Source: Skermanella mucosa (lineage in GTDB: Bacteria; Pseudomonadota; Alphaproteobacteria; Azospirillales; Azospirillaceae). Taken from it: DNA of 64,000 nucleotides. Under the pieces are notes generated by a model. It worked only from the letters and a program-made list of their open reading frames with translations, was not told the origin of the DNA and did no database searches. Below, in pieces: positions 16,397 through 26,635 of the stretch. The position numbers and the translations under genes are program-made. Each line of letters starts with the position of its first letter. Position 1 is the first letter of the stretch. The DNA is taken from NCBI RefSeq assembly GCF_016765655.2, contig NZ_CP086106.1, positions 2,476,501 to 2,540,500 on the forward strand, read 5' to 3'.

Positions 16397-17701
16397 TTAG
16401 TAACGGTAGTGGTCGGGCTTGTACGGGCCGGCGGCCGGAACACCGATATAGGCCGACTGCTTCTCGGTCAGCTCGGTCAGCTTCGCACCGATCTTGCCGA
16501 GGTGCAGGCGGGCCACCTTCTCGTCCAGGTGCTTGGGCAGGACATAGACCTTGCGCTCGTATTTGGCATGGTTCTGCCACAGCTCGATCTGGGCCAGCAC
16601 CTGGTTGGTGAAGCTGGCGGACATCACGAAGCTGGGGTGGCCGGTGGCGCAGCCGAGATTTACGAGCCGGCCCTTGGCCAGCACGATCAGCCGCTTGCCG
16701 TCGGGGAACACCACCTCGTCCACCTGCGGCTTCACCTCTTCCCAGGCGTAATTGCGCAGGCTGTCGATCTGGATCTCGCTGTCGAAGTGACCGATGTTGC
16801 AGACGATCGCCCGGTCCTTCATCTGGCGCATGTGATCCTGGGTGATCACGTCCACATTGCCGGTCGCCGTCACGAAGATGTCGCCCACCGGGGCGGCGTC
16901 GTCCATGGTGGTGACCTGATAGCCTTCCATGGCGGCCTGGAGCGCGTTGATCGGGTCGATCTCGGTGACCAGGACGCGCGCTCCCTGGCTGCGCAGCGAG
17001 GCGGCCGAGCCCTTGCCCACGTCGCCGTAGCCGGCGACCACGGCGACCTTGCCGGCCATCATCACGTCGGTGGCGCGCTTGATGCCGTCGACCAGGCTCT
17101 CCCGGCAGCCGTACAGGTTGTCGAACTTCGACTTGGTGACGCTGTCATTGACGTTGATCGCGGGCACCTTCAGCGTGCCGGCCTTGACCATCTCGTAGAG
17201 GCGGTGGACCCCGGTGGTCGTCTCCTCGGACAGGCCGCGGACGTCGTTCAGCATCTCCGGATACTTTTCGTGCATGATCTGGGTGACGTCGCCGCCATCG
17301 TCCAGGATCATGTTCGGCGTCCAGCCGTCGGGGCCGCGCAGGCTCTGCTCGATGCACCACCAGAACTCCTCCTCCGTCTCGCCCTTCCAGGCGAACACGG
17401 GGACCCCGGCGGCGGCGATGGCGGCGGCGGCCTGGTCCTGGGTCGAGAAGATGTTGCACGAGGACCAGCGGACGGTCGCGCCCAGGTGGGTCAGCGTCTC
17501 GATCAGGACGGCGGTCTGGATCGTCATGTGCAGGCAGCCGACGATCCGCGCGCCCTTGAGCGGCTTGGAGTCGCCGAATTCCTCGCGCAGAGCCATCAGG
17601 CCGGGCATCTCGGTCTCGGCGATCGCGATTTCCTTGCGGCCCCAGCCGGCGAGCTCAATGTCCTTGACCTTGTAATCAGTGAAACCACTGGCGACGGCCA
17701 T
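16397..17701 (-). CDS. ahcY: Adenosylhomocysteinase (SAH hydrolase)
   Basis: Hydrolyses S-adenosylhomocysteine to adenosine and homocysteine in the methionine cycle. It has 434 residues. The NAD-binding motif is [13 protein letters not shown], and the active-site region is seen in [26 protein letters not shown] and the C-terminal KPDHYRY, the family's typical end. AAGGAG lies 8 bases before the ATG at 17701, so the in-frame upstream extension is rejected. A 16-bp palindrome at 17777-17792 probably serves regulation. Confidence 0.97.
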   Translation of the reverse strand: MAVASGFTDYKVKDIELAGWGRKEIAIAETEMPGLMALREEFGDSKPLKGARIVGCLHMTIQTAVLIETLTHLGATVRWSSCNIFSTQDQAAAAIAAAGVPVFAWKGETEEEFWWCIEQSLRGPDGWTPNMILDDGGDVTQIMHEKYPEMLNDVRGLSEETTTGVHRLYEMVKAGTLKVPAINVNDSVTKSKFDNLYGCRESLVDGIKRATDVMMAGKVAVVAGYGDVGKGSAASLRSQGARVLVTEIDPINALQAAMEGYQVTTMDDAAPVGDIFVTATGNVDVITQDHMRQMKDRAIVCNIGHFDSEIQIDSLRNYAWEEVKPQVDEVVFPDGKRLIVLAKGRLVNLGCATGHPSFVMSASFTNQVLAQIELWQNHAKYERKVYVLPKHLDEKVARLHLGKIGAKLTELTEKQSAYIGVPAAGPYKPDHYRY

Positions 17702-18038
17702 CTGGAAAACTCCTTGCGGTAACTGCGGTACGAGTGACTGCGCAGGGTTTATCAAGACCCGCTCTTCCGGGCAAGCATAAAGATATCTTTATGTCTGCAA
17801 CAATGTACGGCAAGCCCACCGGATTGAAAGTTGCGGCGGCCTGTCGCATCGGACGTGCGCTGCCGCCTCTCCTGCATCGTTACGGTTATGGATCGATCGC
17901 CGAGAAGAAACCGGTGGACCGCTTATCCGAATGGCATATAACCATCGACTGATCTTCGCACTTGCGGTATCGCGGGATTTTTCCGGATCGCCGTGACCGC
18001 CGCGAATTGATGCATGATGATCCTTTGGAGCCGATGCC
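17702..18038. other. Non-coding region between ahcY and the small membrane protein
   Basis: About 340 bases. Apart from the palindrome at 17777-17792 I see no gene with a ribosome-binding site, and no riboswitch I can recognise. It should contain two divergent promoters. Confidence 0.5.
17777..17792. promoter_or_regulatory. Operator-like palindrome upstream of ahcY
   Basis: ATAAAGATATCTTTAT is a perfect 16-base palindrome 76 bases before the ahcY start. ArsR-family regulators of the methionine cycle (SahR-type) bind AT-rich palindromes in front of ahcY in Proteobacteria. The match to that class is inferred from position and symmetry. Confidence 0.55.
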
Positions 18039-18290
18039 ATGACGGAGCCGAGAGACCAGCCGGAAGCGCAAGCCGCTCCTGTTCGCACGATTGGGACGGC
18101 CCTGCAGTTCCTGCTGGTGATCGCGTTCCTGGCCGACCTCGTCTTCCTGGCGACCTTGGGGCTTCATCTTTCCGACGGCATCGAGGCGACCGGACTCACC
18201 CTTGCAGCCGGAAGCGCGATCCTGCTGTTGGCGGCATTGATCCGCGTCACCCGGCGGATCGGTGCGTCCGGGCCGGCGGAGCAGGGATGA
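18039..18290 (+). CDS. Small two-helix membrane protein, hypothetical
   Basis: An 83-residue protein with two predicted membrane helices (about 22-43 and 51-67) and polar ends. The ATG has GGAGCC about 8 bases upstream. I do not recognise the family. It converges on the EI gene with about 20 bases between stops. Confidence 0.65.
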   Translation: MTEPRDQPEAQAAPVRTIGTALQFLLVIAFLADLVFLATLGLHLSDGIEATGLTLAAGSAILLLAALIRVTRRIGASGPAEQG

Positions 18291-18311
18291 GAAGGCGCCG
18301 CGCCGTGCCTC

Positions 18312-20141
18312 TCACGCCAGGGCGTTGAAATCGTCGAGCAGGATGGCGATCCGGCCCGCATCGCTCTGCTCCATGATGACCCGGGCCCGGCGGGTCGCCT
18401 CAACGAGGTCAAGTGCCCGGATCCGGCGCTTGACCGCCAGCAGCGATCCGGGCGACATCGACAATTCCCGGATGCCGAAGCCCAGGAGCAGGGCGGCATA
18501 CCGGGGATCGCCGGCGATCTCGCCGCACACGCTGACGGGGATGCGCGCCCGCAACGCCGCTTCGGTCGAGAACTGGATCAGGCGCAGCACCGCGGGGTGG
18601 AGCGGGTCGTAGAGGTGGGCCACCTGCTCGTCGCCGCGGTCGATCGCCAGGGTGTACTGGGTCAGGTCGTTGGTCCCGATCGCAAAGAAGTCGCAGGTCG
18701 TCGCCAGCGCGTCCGCCGACAGGGCGGCGCCCGGGATCTCGATCATCACGCCCAGCGGCGGCAGCGGATCGGCGATCCGCACGCCGCGCCGCTTCAGCCG
18801 GTTGGCGACGCGGATCAGGATCTCGCGGACCTTCCGCACCTCCGAGACCGTGCAGATCATCGGCAGCAGGATGCGAACCGGGCCGTGCGCGCCCGCCCGC
18901 AGCATCGCGGCAAGCTGGGTCTCCAGCAGCTTCGGCTCGCGCAGGGACAGCCGGATGGCGCGCAGCCCCAGCGCCGGGTTGGCGCAGTCCGCGAAGTGAC
19001 CGCCCAGCGAGGTCGCCAGCTTCTCGCCCCCGATATCCAGGGTCCGCGCGGTCACGGTGCGGCCCTGCATGCCTTCGACGATGCCCTTCAGGCTCTCGTA
19101 CTGCTCTTCCTCATCCGGCAGGTCGTCCCGGTTCATGTAGAGGAACTCGGTCCGCAACAGGCCCACTCCGGCGGCACCGCAAGCCATGGCGCCCTCGACG
19201 TCGCGCGGCATCTCGATGTTCGCGTTCAGCACGATCGACGTGCCGTCGCGGGTCACCGCCGGCAGGTCGCGCAGGCGCTTCAGCGACTCCCGTTCGCGGG
19301 CCAGATCCTGCTGGCGCGACTGAAAACCGTTCAGCGTCGCCACTCCCGGATTGACGAAGACCCGGCCCGAGATGCCGTCCACGACCACCCGGTCACCGGT
19401 GCGCACCCCGTGCATCAGCCCGGCGACACCCAGCACCGCGGGCAGGCCCAGCGACCGCGCCATGATCGCGGTATGGCCCTCGGCTCCGCCCAGCACGGTC
19501 GCGAATCCGCCGATCCGCCGCGGGTCCATCAGGGCGGTGTCGGCCGGCGTCAGCTCCTCCGCGATGATGATGCTGCCTTCGGGAACCTGGGAGAACGCCT
19601 GGAACTTGCGCTGCATCAGCACCCGGATCAGCCGGGCGCCGACCTCGCGCACGTCGGCGATGCGCGCCGAGATGTAAGTGTCGTTCATCTCCGCGAAGCT
19701 GTGCGCCAGTGCCGCGATCTCGGCCTGGACGGCGCCCTCGGCGTTGATCCGGTCGTTCAAGATCCGGCGTTCCACTCCGCGGGTCAGCCGGGAGTTGGAC
19801 AGCATGGCCAAATGGGCGTCGAGCAGGAAACCGACATCCTCCGCCGCCGATTCAGGAAGCAGCGATGCCTTCTCCTTCAGCTTGCGGATCTGCCGGCAGG
19901 CCTTGCCCGTGGCCTCGGCAAAGCGCGCCCGCTCCGCCTCGATCTGCTCCGGGTCGATCTGGTATTCCGGCACCTGGAGCGTTCCGCTGTCCACCACATA
20001 GGCAGGGCCGACGGCGATGCCGGAGGAAACGCCCAGGCCGCGCAGCATGCGTTCGGGCGACGCATGCCCCACGGGTGAGGTTCCGGGGATCCTGCTTTCC
20101 GGCGGCTCGGTCGGCTTGGAGGGGTCCCGGTCAGTCTTCAT
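18312..20141 (-). CDS. ptsI: PTS enzyme I (phosphoenolpyruvate-protein phosphotransferase)
   Basis: Takes phosphate from PEP and passes it to HPr. It has 609 residues, a little longer than classic EI because of a Pro/Glu-rich N-terminal extension of about 30 residues. There is no GAF domain, so it is EI rather than EI-Ntr. The phosphohistidine loop is GGAEGHTAIMARSLGLPAV (about residue 215); PEP-site segments are LLRTEFLYMNR, FFAIGTNDLTQYTLA and SVCGEIAGDP. Its start overlaps the HPr stop by 11 bases. It is the last gene of the hprK-rapZ-EIIA-HPr-EI operon. Confidence 0.95.
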   Translation of the reverse strand: MKTDRDPSKPTEPPESRIPGTSPVGHASPERMLRGLGVSSGIAVGPAYVVDSGTLQVPEYQIDPEQIEAERARFAEATGKACRQIRKLKEKASLLPESAAEDVGFLLDAHLAMLSNSRLTRGVERRILNDRINAEGAVQAEIAALAHSFAEMNDTYISARIADVREVGARLIRVLMQRKFQAFSQVPEGSIIIAEELTPADTALMDPRRIGGFATVLGGAEGHTAIMARSLGLPAVLGVAGLMHGVRTGDRVVVDGISGRVFVNPGVATLNGFQSRQQDLARERESLKRLRDLPAVTRDGTSIVLNANIEMPRDVEGAMACGAAGVGLLRTEFLYMNRDDLPDEEEQYESLKGIVEGMQGRTVTARTLDIGGEKLATSLGGHFADCANPALGLRAIRLSLREPKLLETQLAAMLRAGAHGPVRILLPMICTVSEVRKVREILIRVANRLKRRGVRIADPLPPLGVMIEIPGAALSADALATTCDFFAIGTNDLTQYTLAIDRGDEQVAHLYDPLHPAVLRLIQFSTEAALRARIPVSVCGEIAGDPRYAALLLGFGIRELSMSPGSLLAVKRRIRALDLVEATRRARVIMEQSDAGRIAILLDDFNALA

Positions 20142-20442
20142 CGAACTTGCGCCCGATCAGGTCCACCAGCGCCGTGATCACCGGCTCCGCCTGGTTCCCA
20201 TAGGCGCGCAGGGTGACGGTGCAGCCCTGGCTGGCCGCAAGCATCATGAGGCCCATGATCGATTGGCCTGACACGATCATGTCGTTCCGTTCGACCTCGA
20301 CCTCCGCGTCGTACAGGGCGGCCAGCTTGACGAACTTGGCCGCCGCGCGGGCATGCAGGCCGCGCTGATTGCAGATGGTTACGGTGTCGAAGGCGTCCGG
20401 GGCTTTGCCGCCGGAGGCATTCTCAGTGCCGGATACCGACAT
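20131..20442 (-). CDS. ptsH: PTS phosphocarrier HPr
   Basis: Small phosphocarrier of 103 residues. The phosphohistidine is in NQRGLHARAAAKFVKLA (about residue 34), and the regulatory serine for HprK is in VSGQSIMGLMMLAASQG (about residue 65). The start at 20442 is chosen because it gives a normal-length protein; the frame is open further upstream into the EIIA gene. It carries a short N-terminal extension of about 15 residues compared with E. coli HPr. It sits 16 bases after the EIIA gene and overlaps EI. Confidence 0.93.
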   Translation of the reverse strand: MSVSGTENASGGKAPDAFDTVTICNQRGLHARAAAKFVKLAALYDAEVEVERNDMIVSGQSIMGLMMLAASQGCTVTLRAYGNQAEPVITALVDLIGRKFDED

Positions 20443-20458
20443 TTTCCAGTCCTTGGGC

Positions 20459-20860
20459 TCAATTATCGGACAGCAGCGTCGAAGCGACGTTGATGTATTT
20501 CTGCCCGGCATCGCGGGCGGCGAGCACCGCATCCGCCAGCTTTTCGGAACGCCGCACGCTGGCGAGCTTGATCAGCATGGGCAGGTTCACGCCGGCGATG
20601 ACCTCGACCTTGGCCTTGTCCATCACGCTGATGGCGAGGTTGCTGGGAGTGCCGCCGAACATGTCCGTCAGCAGGACGACGCCGCTGCCGTCGTCGACTT
20701 CCGCGACGCTGTTCAGGATGTCGAGCCGGCGCTGCTCCATGTCGTCATCGGGACCGATGCAGACCGCCGCGACCTGCTCCTGTTCTCCCACGACGTGCTC
20801 GAGTGCCGCGATGAACTCGGTCGCGAGACGCCCGTGCGTTACAAGAACCATTCCGATCAT
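20459..20860 (-). CDS. PTS EIIA component, mannose family
   Basis: A 133-residue cytoplasmic EIIA of the mannose class. The phosphohistidine is near the N-terminus in MVLVTHGRLATEFI, and the conserved turn is VVLLTDMFGGTPSNLAI. The ATG at 20860 has AGGAAG just upstream. No EIIB, EIIC or EIID gene is present, so it is presumably regulatory rather than for sugar import, as in other alphaproteobacterial PTS operons. Confidence 0.92.
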   Translation of the reverse strand: MIGMVLVTHGRLATEFIAALEHVVGEQEQVAAVCIGPDDDMEQRRLDILNSVAEVDDGSGVVLLTDMFGGTPSNLAISVMDKAKVEVIAGVNLPMLIKLASVRRSEKLADAVLAARDAGQKYINVASTLLSDN

Positions 20861-20909
20861 CGAACTTCCTTCTATCAACCGATCTGAACGCCGGCTTGTC
20901 ATTTCAGCG

Positions 20910-21839
20910 TCATCCCTGCCGGGTGCCGCTCCGTTCCAGGTCGCGATGCGTAAGCCCTACCTTGTAACCCTGGCCGCCGAGCCACTCGGCCAGTGATTTC
21001 GCCACGAAGACCGACCGGTGGCGGCCGCCGGTGCAGCCGATCGCGATCGTCAGGTAGCTCTTTCCTTCCTGGTTGTAGCGCGGCAGGAGCGGCTGCAACA
21101 GGTCCGTCAGATGACTGAAGAAGGCATCGAAATCGGGATCCTCCGCCACCCTTGCGGCGACCGGTGCGTCCAGCCCGGTCAAGGGCCGCAGGCGCGGATC
21201 GTAATGGGGATTGGTTAAGAACCGTACATCGAAGACCAGATCGGCCTCGCGCGGCACGCCCTGGCGGAACGAGAACGACGTGACGAAAACATGGAGCGTC
21301 GGCTCCGCGCTCAGTTTGAAGTGTCCGGCGAGGATGCGGCGCAGGTCGTGGATCGACAGCAGCGACGTGTCGATCGTGACGTCGGCCCGGTCCTTCAGCG
21401 GGGCCAGAAGGGTTCGCTCGCGGAGGATGCCGTCGGCGACCGGACGGTCCACGGCGAGCGGATGGCGCCGCCGCGTCTCGGTGTACCGACGCTGCAGGAT
21501 CTCGTCGGCGCACTCCAGGAAGATCAGCCGCACCGCAAGGTCCGGCCGGGCGGCCAACGCCTCGATCCGCGCCATCAGCGCGTCGGAACTGAAGTGCCGC
21601 GTCCGGGCGTCAACCGTGATGGCTATGGGCCGAGACAACAGGTCGCCCTGCTCGACCAGCGCGTCGACCATGTTCATCGGCAGATTGTCCACCGCCTCGT
21701 AGCCGAGATCTTCGAGGCACTTGAGGGCGGTGGAAAGGCCGGCGCCCGACATCCCGGTGACGATCGCGACGGCGCGTGGCTTTGGCGGGTCCTGGGAGAA
21801 CTCGCCGGGAACCGTCCCCTCGGAAACTGGCATCGTCAT
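20910..21839 (-). CDS. rapZ: RapZ-family nucleotide-binding RNase adaptor
   Basis: A 309-residue P-loop protein (Walker A in GMSGAGLSTALK, about residue 30). It has the family segments GYEAVDNLPMNMVDAL, RTRHFSSDAL, LRRILAGHF and the C-terminal IGCTGGRHRSVFVAKSLAEWL. In E. coli RapZ binds small RNAs and the amino-sugar signal GlcN6P; in alphaproteobacteria its role is less known but it is constantly linked to PTS genes. Its ATG overlaps the hprK stop (ATGA). Confidence 0.94.
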   Translation of the reverse strand: MTMPVSEGTVPGEFSQDPPKPRAVAIVTGMSGAGLSTALKCLEDLGYEAVDNLPMNMVDALVEQGDLLSRPIAITVDARTRHFSSDALMARIEALAARPDLAVRLIFLECADEILQRRYTETRRRHPLAVDRPVADGILRERTLLAPLKDRADVTIDTSLLSIHDLRRILAGHFKLSAEPTLHVFVTSFSFRQGVPREADLVFDVRFLTNPHYDPRLRPLTGLDAPVAARVAEDPDFDAFFSHLTDLLQPLLPRYNQEGKSYLTIAIGCTGGRHRSVFVAKSLAEWLGGQGYKVGLTHRDLERSGTRQG

Positions 21840-22285
21840 GGGCGTTCCGGAACAGGCTCGAGTGCCCCCGCCTTGAGGCGCGCGGCGGCGAGCCTCACCT
21901 TGGCCGGCGTCGAAGCGTGGAAGGGGGCGAGGGCCACCCGGCGAATCGGGCGGTCCAGAAGCGGGCAGGTCTCGACCTCGGGCAGGCGCTCGATCCGGTC
22001 GTCATCGCCGAGATCGACGACGAGCCCGACCGGAGCGGCCCGGACGGCATCGACGGGCAGGATGCCGATTCCCCGAACCTCCAGCAGTCCGGCAAGCGGC
22101 TTGGGCGCCCTGGCCATCACGCGGCCCGCCGCATCCAGGCTCAACTCGACCTGGTCATCGGCGACCAGACGCGCGCCGCCATCGATCAGGCGCAGAGCCA
22201 GATCGGACTTGCCGCTGCCGGAGGGTCCCCGCAACAGGACCCCGAAGCCCGACAGCGCTACGCACGTGCCGTAAATCATTAACAT
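21836..22285 (-). CDS. hprK: HPr kinase/phosphorylase, short alphaproteobacterial form
   Basis: Phosphorylates the regulatory serine of HPr. About 149 residues, containing only the catalytic domain, as usual in alphaproteobacteria. Walker A is GPSGSGKSDLALRLI, preceded by MIYGTCVALSGFGVLLRG; the signature region follows as LLEVRGIGILPVDAV. The start is chosen at 22285 (MLMIYG) on family length, because no good ribosome-binding site is visible and the frame is open upstream. It is first gene of the PTS operon, separated from usg by a strong hairpin. Confidence 0.9.
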   Translation of the reverse strand: MLMIYGTCVALSGFGVLLRGPSGSGKSDLALRLIDGGARLVADDQVELSLDAAGRVMARAPKPLAGLLEVRGIGILPVDAVRAAPVGLVVDLGDDDRIERLPEVETCPLLDRPIRRVALAPFHASTPAKVRLAAARLKAGALEPVPERP

Positions 22286-22395
22286 GGTCTGGGGAGGTTG
22301 CTGTGCCCGCGTCCCGCTGTCAATGCTCAGCCGCTGGAATAAATAGCTCTTTCGGGATTTGCAATGCGATTTCGATCGGTCCGGCCGTGCGGTCG

Positions 22396-22434
22396 GAAGC
22401 GCCGCCGCGTCCGGTTCCGGCGCGGCGGCGCTTC
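22396..22434 (-). terminator. Strong hairpin downstream of usg
   Basis: GAAGCGCCGCCGCG and CGCGGCGGCGCTTC form a perfect 14-bp stem around an 11-base loop, six bases after the usg stop. No T-run follows, but the stem is the strongest in this region and separates usg from the PTS operon. Confidence 0.65.
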
Positions 22435-22440
22435 GAGGGT

Positions 22441-22704
22441 TCAATGAAGCTTCAGTTCCGCATCGACGAAGCGGCATTCGCCCGGCTTTATCAGGGAATT
22501 TGACGCCACCTTCACGGAGTGGAGCTTGCCATCCAGCTCGCGTTCCCAGAACGTCAGGAACTTGCGCAGCACGGGGTAGCGGGGAGCTATGTCCAGGTCC
22601 TGCCAGATGTAGCTTTGCAGCAGACCCGGATGGTCCGGCATGTGGTACAGGATCTCGGCGACGGTCAGGCGATAGTCACGCAGCTGAAGACTCAAACTTG
22701 CCAT
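22441..22704 (-). CDS. usg: Usg family protein
   Basis: An 87-residue soluble protein matching the alphaproteobacterial Usg family: LQLRDYRLTVAEILYHMPDHPGLLQSYIWQD, PRYPVLRKFLTFWERELDGKLHSV and a His-terminated end. In related bacteria it was named from an upstream gene of a trp operon, but its function is unknown. The ATG at 22704 has GGAGGAG about 8 bases upstream, so the 14-residue in-frame extension is rejected. It is divergent from groESL. Confidence 0.85.
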   Translation of the reverse strand: MASLSLQLRDYRLTVAEILYHMPDHPGLLQSYIWQDLDIAPRYPVLRKFLTFWERELDGKLHSVKVASNSLIKPGECRFVDAELKLH

Positions 22705-22885
22705 GCAGATCTCCTCCGTGGTTGCGACCGGTGGGACTCCCGACATCTTGGTCTTGGCCTGAGTGTGGCCTTGGACAATTTCCCTGGCAAGCGAAATCAG
22801 CCTTTATAATCAGTAAGTTAGCAGCCGATTGCGGTGGCTGCTGCCAAGCCGGCGAACGGCCTCGAAAAAATCCGCAAAAACCCTC

Positions 22886-22942
22886 TTGAAACGAAATCCG
22901 GCTTCAATTAGCTAGTTGGCACTTCTCGGGCGAGAGTGCTAA
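22886..22942 (+). promoter_or_regulatory. groESL promoter with CIRCE element
   Basis: TTGGCACTT, nine bases, GAGTGCTAA (22916-22942) matches the CIRCE operator TTAGCACTC-N9-GAGTGCTAA at 16 of 18 positions; this is the binding site of the heat-shock repressor HrcA. A TTGAAA box at 22886-22891 with TAGCTA 17 bases later would place the promoter directly in front. Most of 22705-22885, on the usg side, shows nothing else that I can name. Confidence 0.85.
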
Positions 22943-23039
22943 CAGCGCGCGGCGCGGCATCCTCGGCCGGGGTTCATTGATCCCATGTCTTGAGGGCCGG
23001 CACGACCGGCCCGGTTCTGAATTTGGAGGAGATTCCGCG

Positions 23040-23354
23040 ATGAAGTTCCGTCCTCTGCATGACCGCGTGGTGGTTCGCCGGGTGGAGCAGGAAAGCAAGA
23101 CCGCCGGCGGCATCATCATCCCGGATACGGCCAAGGAGAAGCCGCAGGAAGGCGAAGTGATCGCCGTAGGCCCCGGCGCCCGGGACGAGAGCGGCAAGGT
23201 CCATGCGCTCGACGTCAAGGCCGGCGACCGCGTCCTGTTCGGCAAATGGTCGGGCACCGAGGTCAAGATCGACGGCGTGGACTACCTGATCATGAAGGAA
23301 TCGGATCTGCTGGGCGTGCTCGAAGCAGCACCCGCCACCGCCAAGGCCGCCTGA
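23040..23354 (+). CDS. groES: Co-chaperonin GroES
   Basis: A 104-residue lid subunit of the GroEL-GroES folding machine. It begins [19 protein letters not shown]; the mobile loop is seen in [25 protein letters not shown] lies about 9 bases before the ATG at 23040. It is first in the operon with groEL 64 bases downstream, controlled by HrcA through the CIRCE element. Confidence 0.98.
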   Translation: MKFRPLHDRVVVRRVEQESKTAGGIIIPDTAKEKPQEGEVIAVGPGARDESGKVHALDVKAGDRVLFGKWSGTEVKIDGVDYLIMKESDLLGVLEAAPATAKAA

Positions 23355-23379
23355 CCGGCGCCGCCTCATCCGGACTTAA

Positions 23380-25056
<1,677 letters not shown>

Positions 25057-25095
25057 TCCGATCGTTCAATATACTTGTATCGATGCAATCGCCTT

Positions 25096-25122
25096 GGGCG
25101 GCCCGCTTGGGCCGCCCTTTTT
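25096..25122 (+). terminator. Rho-independent terminator of groESL
   Basis: GGGCGGCCC and GGGCCGCCC form a perfect 9-bp stem around GCTT, followed by TTTTT. This is a textbook intrinsic terminator 40 bases after the groEL stop. Confidence 0.93.
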
Positions 25123-25232
25123 CTTGACGGTCCTTGGCGGCTCCGGACCGCCGACCCGGCAAAACGCTCTGTCGCTCCCACATATCCGCGGCTATCTGTG
25201 TCATCTGTGGCCGAGAATGGAAGAGCACTGCG

Positions 25233-26279
25233 ATGGAATGGTGGCATCCCGACAGTTTCGCCCGGCGGCGCCCGTTCCTGGAGGGCAGGGCGCTGATCGC
25301 CTCCAGGGTGCGGGGCTGGTTCGAAGGGCAGGGCTTCATCGAGGTCGAGACGCCGGCCCTCCAGGTATCGCCCGGGCTGGAGCCTCACCTGATCGCGTTC
25401 TCGACCGAGCTTGTCGGTCCCAATCCGGACGACCGGCGCACCCTGTATCTCCACACCAGCCCTGAATTCGCCATGAAGAAGCTGCTGGTGGCGGGGATGC
25501 CGAAGCTGTTCCAGCTCGCCAAGGTGTTCCGCAACGGCGAGCGGTCGGGCACCCACAGTCCGGAATTCACCATGCTGGAGTGGTACAGGGCAGGGGCCGG
25601 CTACCGGGACCTGATGGAGGACTGCACCGCCCTGGTCCGGACGGCGGCCCGGGCGGGCGGGCGCGAGGGGTTCCAGTGGCGCGGGCGGTCCTGCGATCCG
25701 TTCGCCCCATGGGAGGTGCTGACCGTCGCCGACGCCTTCGACCGCCACGCCGGCATAGACCTGCTCGCCACCGCGCCCGATCCGCTGGCACCCGACGCGG
25801 AATTGCTGGGACGCGAGGCGGAGCGGATCGGAATCCAGCCCCATTCCGGGGATTCCTGGGAAGACCTTTTCTTCCGCATCTCCCTGGACCTGATCGAGCC
25901 CAATCTCGGCATGGAGCGGCCGACCTTCCTGACGGACTATCCCGTCTCCATGGCGGCATTGTCCCGCCCCAGGCCCGACGATCCCCGCGTCGCCGAGCGC
26001 TTCGAGCTTTATGCCTGTGGCCTGGAACTCGCCAACGCCTTCGGCGAGCTGACCGATGCCGCTGTCCAGCGAGCCCGGTTCGAGGCAGACATGGATCTCA
26101 AGGAGCGGCTCTACGGCACCCGCTATCCGATCGACCCGGATTTCCTGGCGGCGCTGGAGTTCGGCATGCCGGAGAGCGCGGGAATTGCCTTGGGGTTTGA
26201 CCGGTTGGTCCTGTTGTGCACCGGGGCGGAGGATATCGGCGATGTCCTCTGGGCTCCGGTGGCCGGTTTCGAAAGGTGA
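25233..26279 (+). CDS. epmA: EF-P lysine ligase EpmA (GenX/PoxA)
   Basis: A 348-residue paralogue of the class II LysRS catalytic core without the anticodon-binding domain. It attaches (R)-beta-lysine to elongation factor P. Class II motifs are visible: VETPALQVSPGLEPHL, LYLHTSPEFAMKKLL, FRNGERSGTHSPEFTMLEWY and ESAGIALGFDRLVLLCTG. The ATG at 25233 gives the family start MEWWHPDSFARRRPFL. The genome's LysRS in this window is class I, so the class II fold here is not a redundant synthetase. The stop overlaps the next gene by one base (TGATG). Confidence 0.95.
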   Translation: MEWWHPDSFARRRPFLEGRALIASRVRGWFEGQGFIEVETPALQVSPGLEPHLIAFSTELVGPNPDDRRTLYLHTSPEFAMKKLLVAGMPKLFQLAKVFRNGERSGTHSPEFTMLEWYRAGAGYRDLMEDCTALVRTAARAGGREGFQWRGRSCDPFAPWEVLTVADAFDRHAGIDLLATAPDPLAPDAELLGREAERIGIQPHSGDSWEDLFFRISLDLIEPNLGMERPTFLTDYPVSMAALSRPRPDDPRVAERFELYACGLELANAFGELTDAAVQRARFEADMDLKERLYGTRYPIDPDFLAALEFGMPESAGIALGFDRLVLLCTGAEDIGDVLWAPVAGFER

Positions 26280-26635
26280 TGGGATTGATCGGATTTCTGT
26301 TGAACAAGGTTCCGCTGCGGCTCCTGCTGTCCGCGGGGCTGCTGCTGACCGCTTCCTGTGCCAGCCTGGAGCCCAATCCCTTGCTGGGCCGCTGGACCCT
26401 GTCCTCGCCGGTGGCTCCCGGCTTGGTGCTGGGCACCTACGAGTTCCGGCGCTCCAGCATGACTGCCTTCGGGATGACCCAGCGGGTGGAATACTCGGTC
26501 GAGGGCAATGACGTGCTTGTCCTCCCCGAGGCGCTCGGGATCGGGTTGGAGATCACGGTGGTGGACGAGGACACCGCCCGGCTCAACGATCCGGTGACCG
26601 GCGGCCTGGTGACGCTGCGCCGGCTTCGGAGCTGA
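26279..26635 (+). CDS. Small lipoprotein, hypothetical
   Basis: A 118-residue protein with a signal peptide of about 24 residues ending in the lipobox LTASC. The mature part is a compact beta-rich domain (LLGRWTLSSPVAPGLVLGTYEF, RVEYSVEGNDVLVLPE). The family is unknown. The ATG overlaps the epmA stop (TGATG), so it is probably co-translated. Its 3' end overlaps the 3' end of the convergent DMT gene by 53 bases, and its stop codon lies within a 15-bp tandem repeat. Confidence 0.72.
   Translation: MGLIGFLLNKVPLRLLLSAGLLLTASCASLEPNPLLGRWTLSSPVAPGLVLGTYEFRRSSMTAFGMTQRVEYSVEGNDVLVLPEALGIGLEITVVDEDTARLNDPVTGGLVTLRRLRS

Noticed and set aside
17702..17776. Possible SAH or SAM riboswitch before ahcY
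   Set aside because: The leader is short and I could not find the conserved core of these riboswitches; the palindrome at 17777-17792 is the better regulatory candidate.
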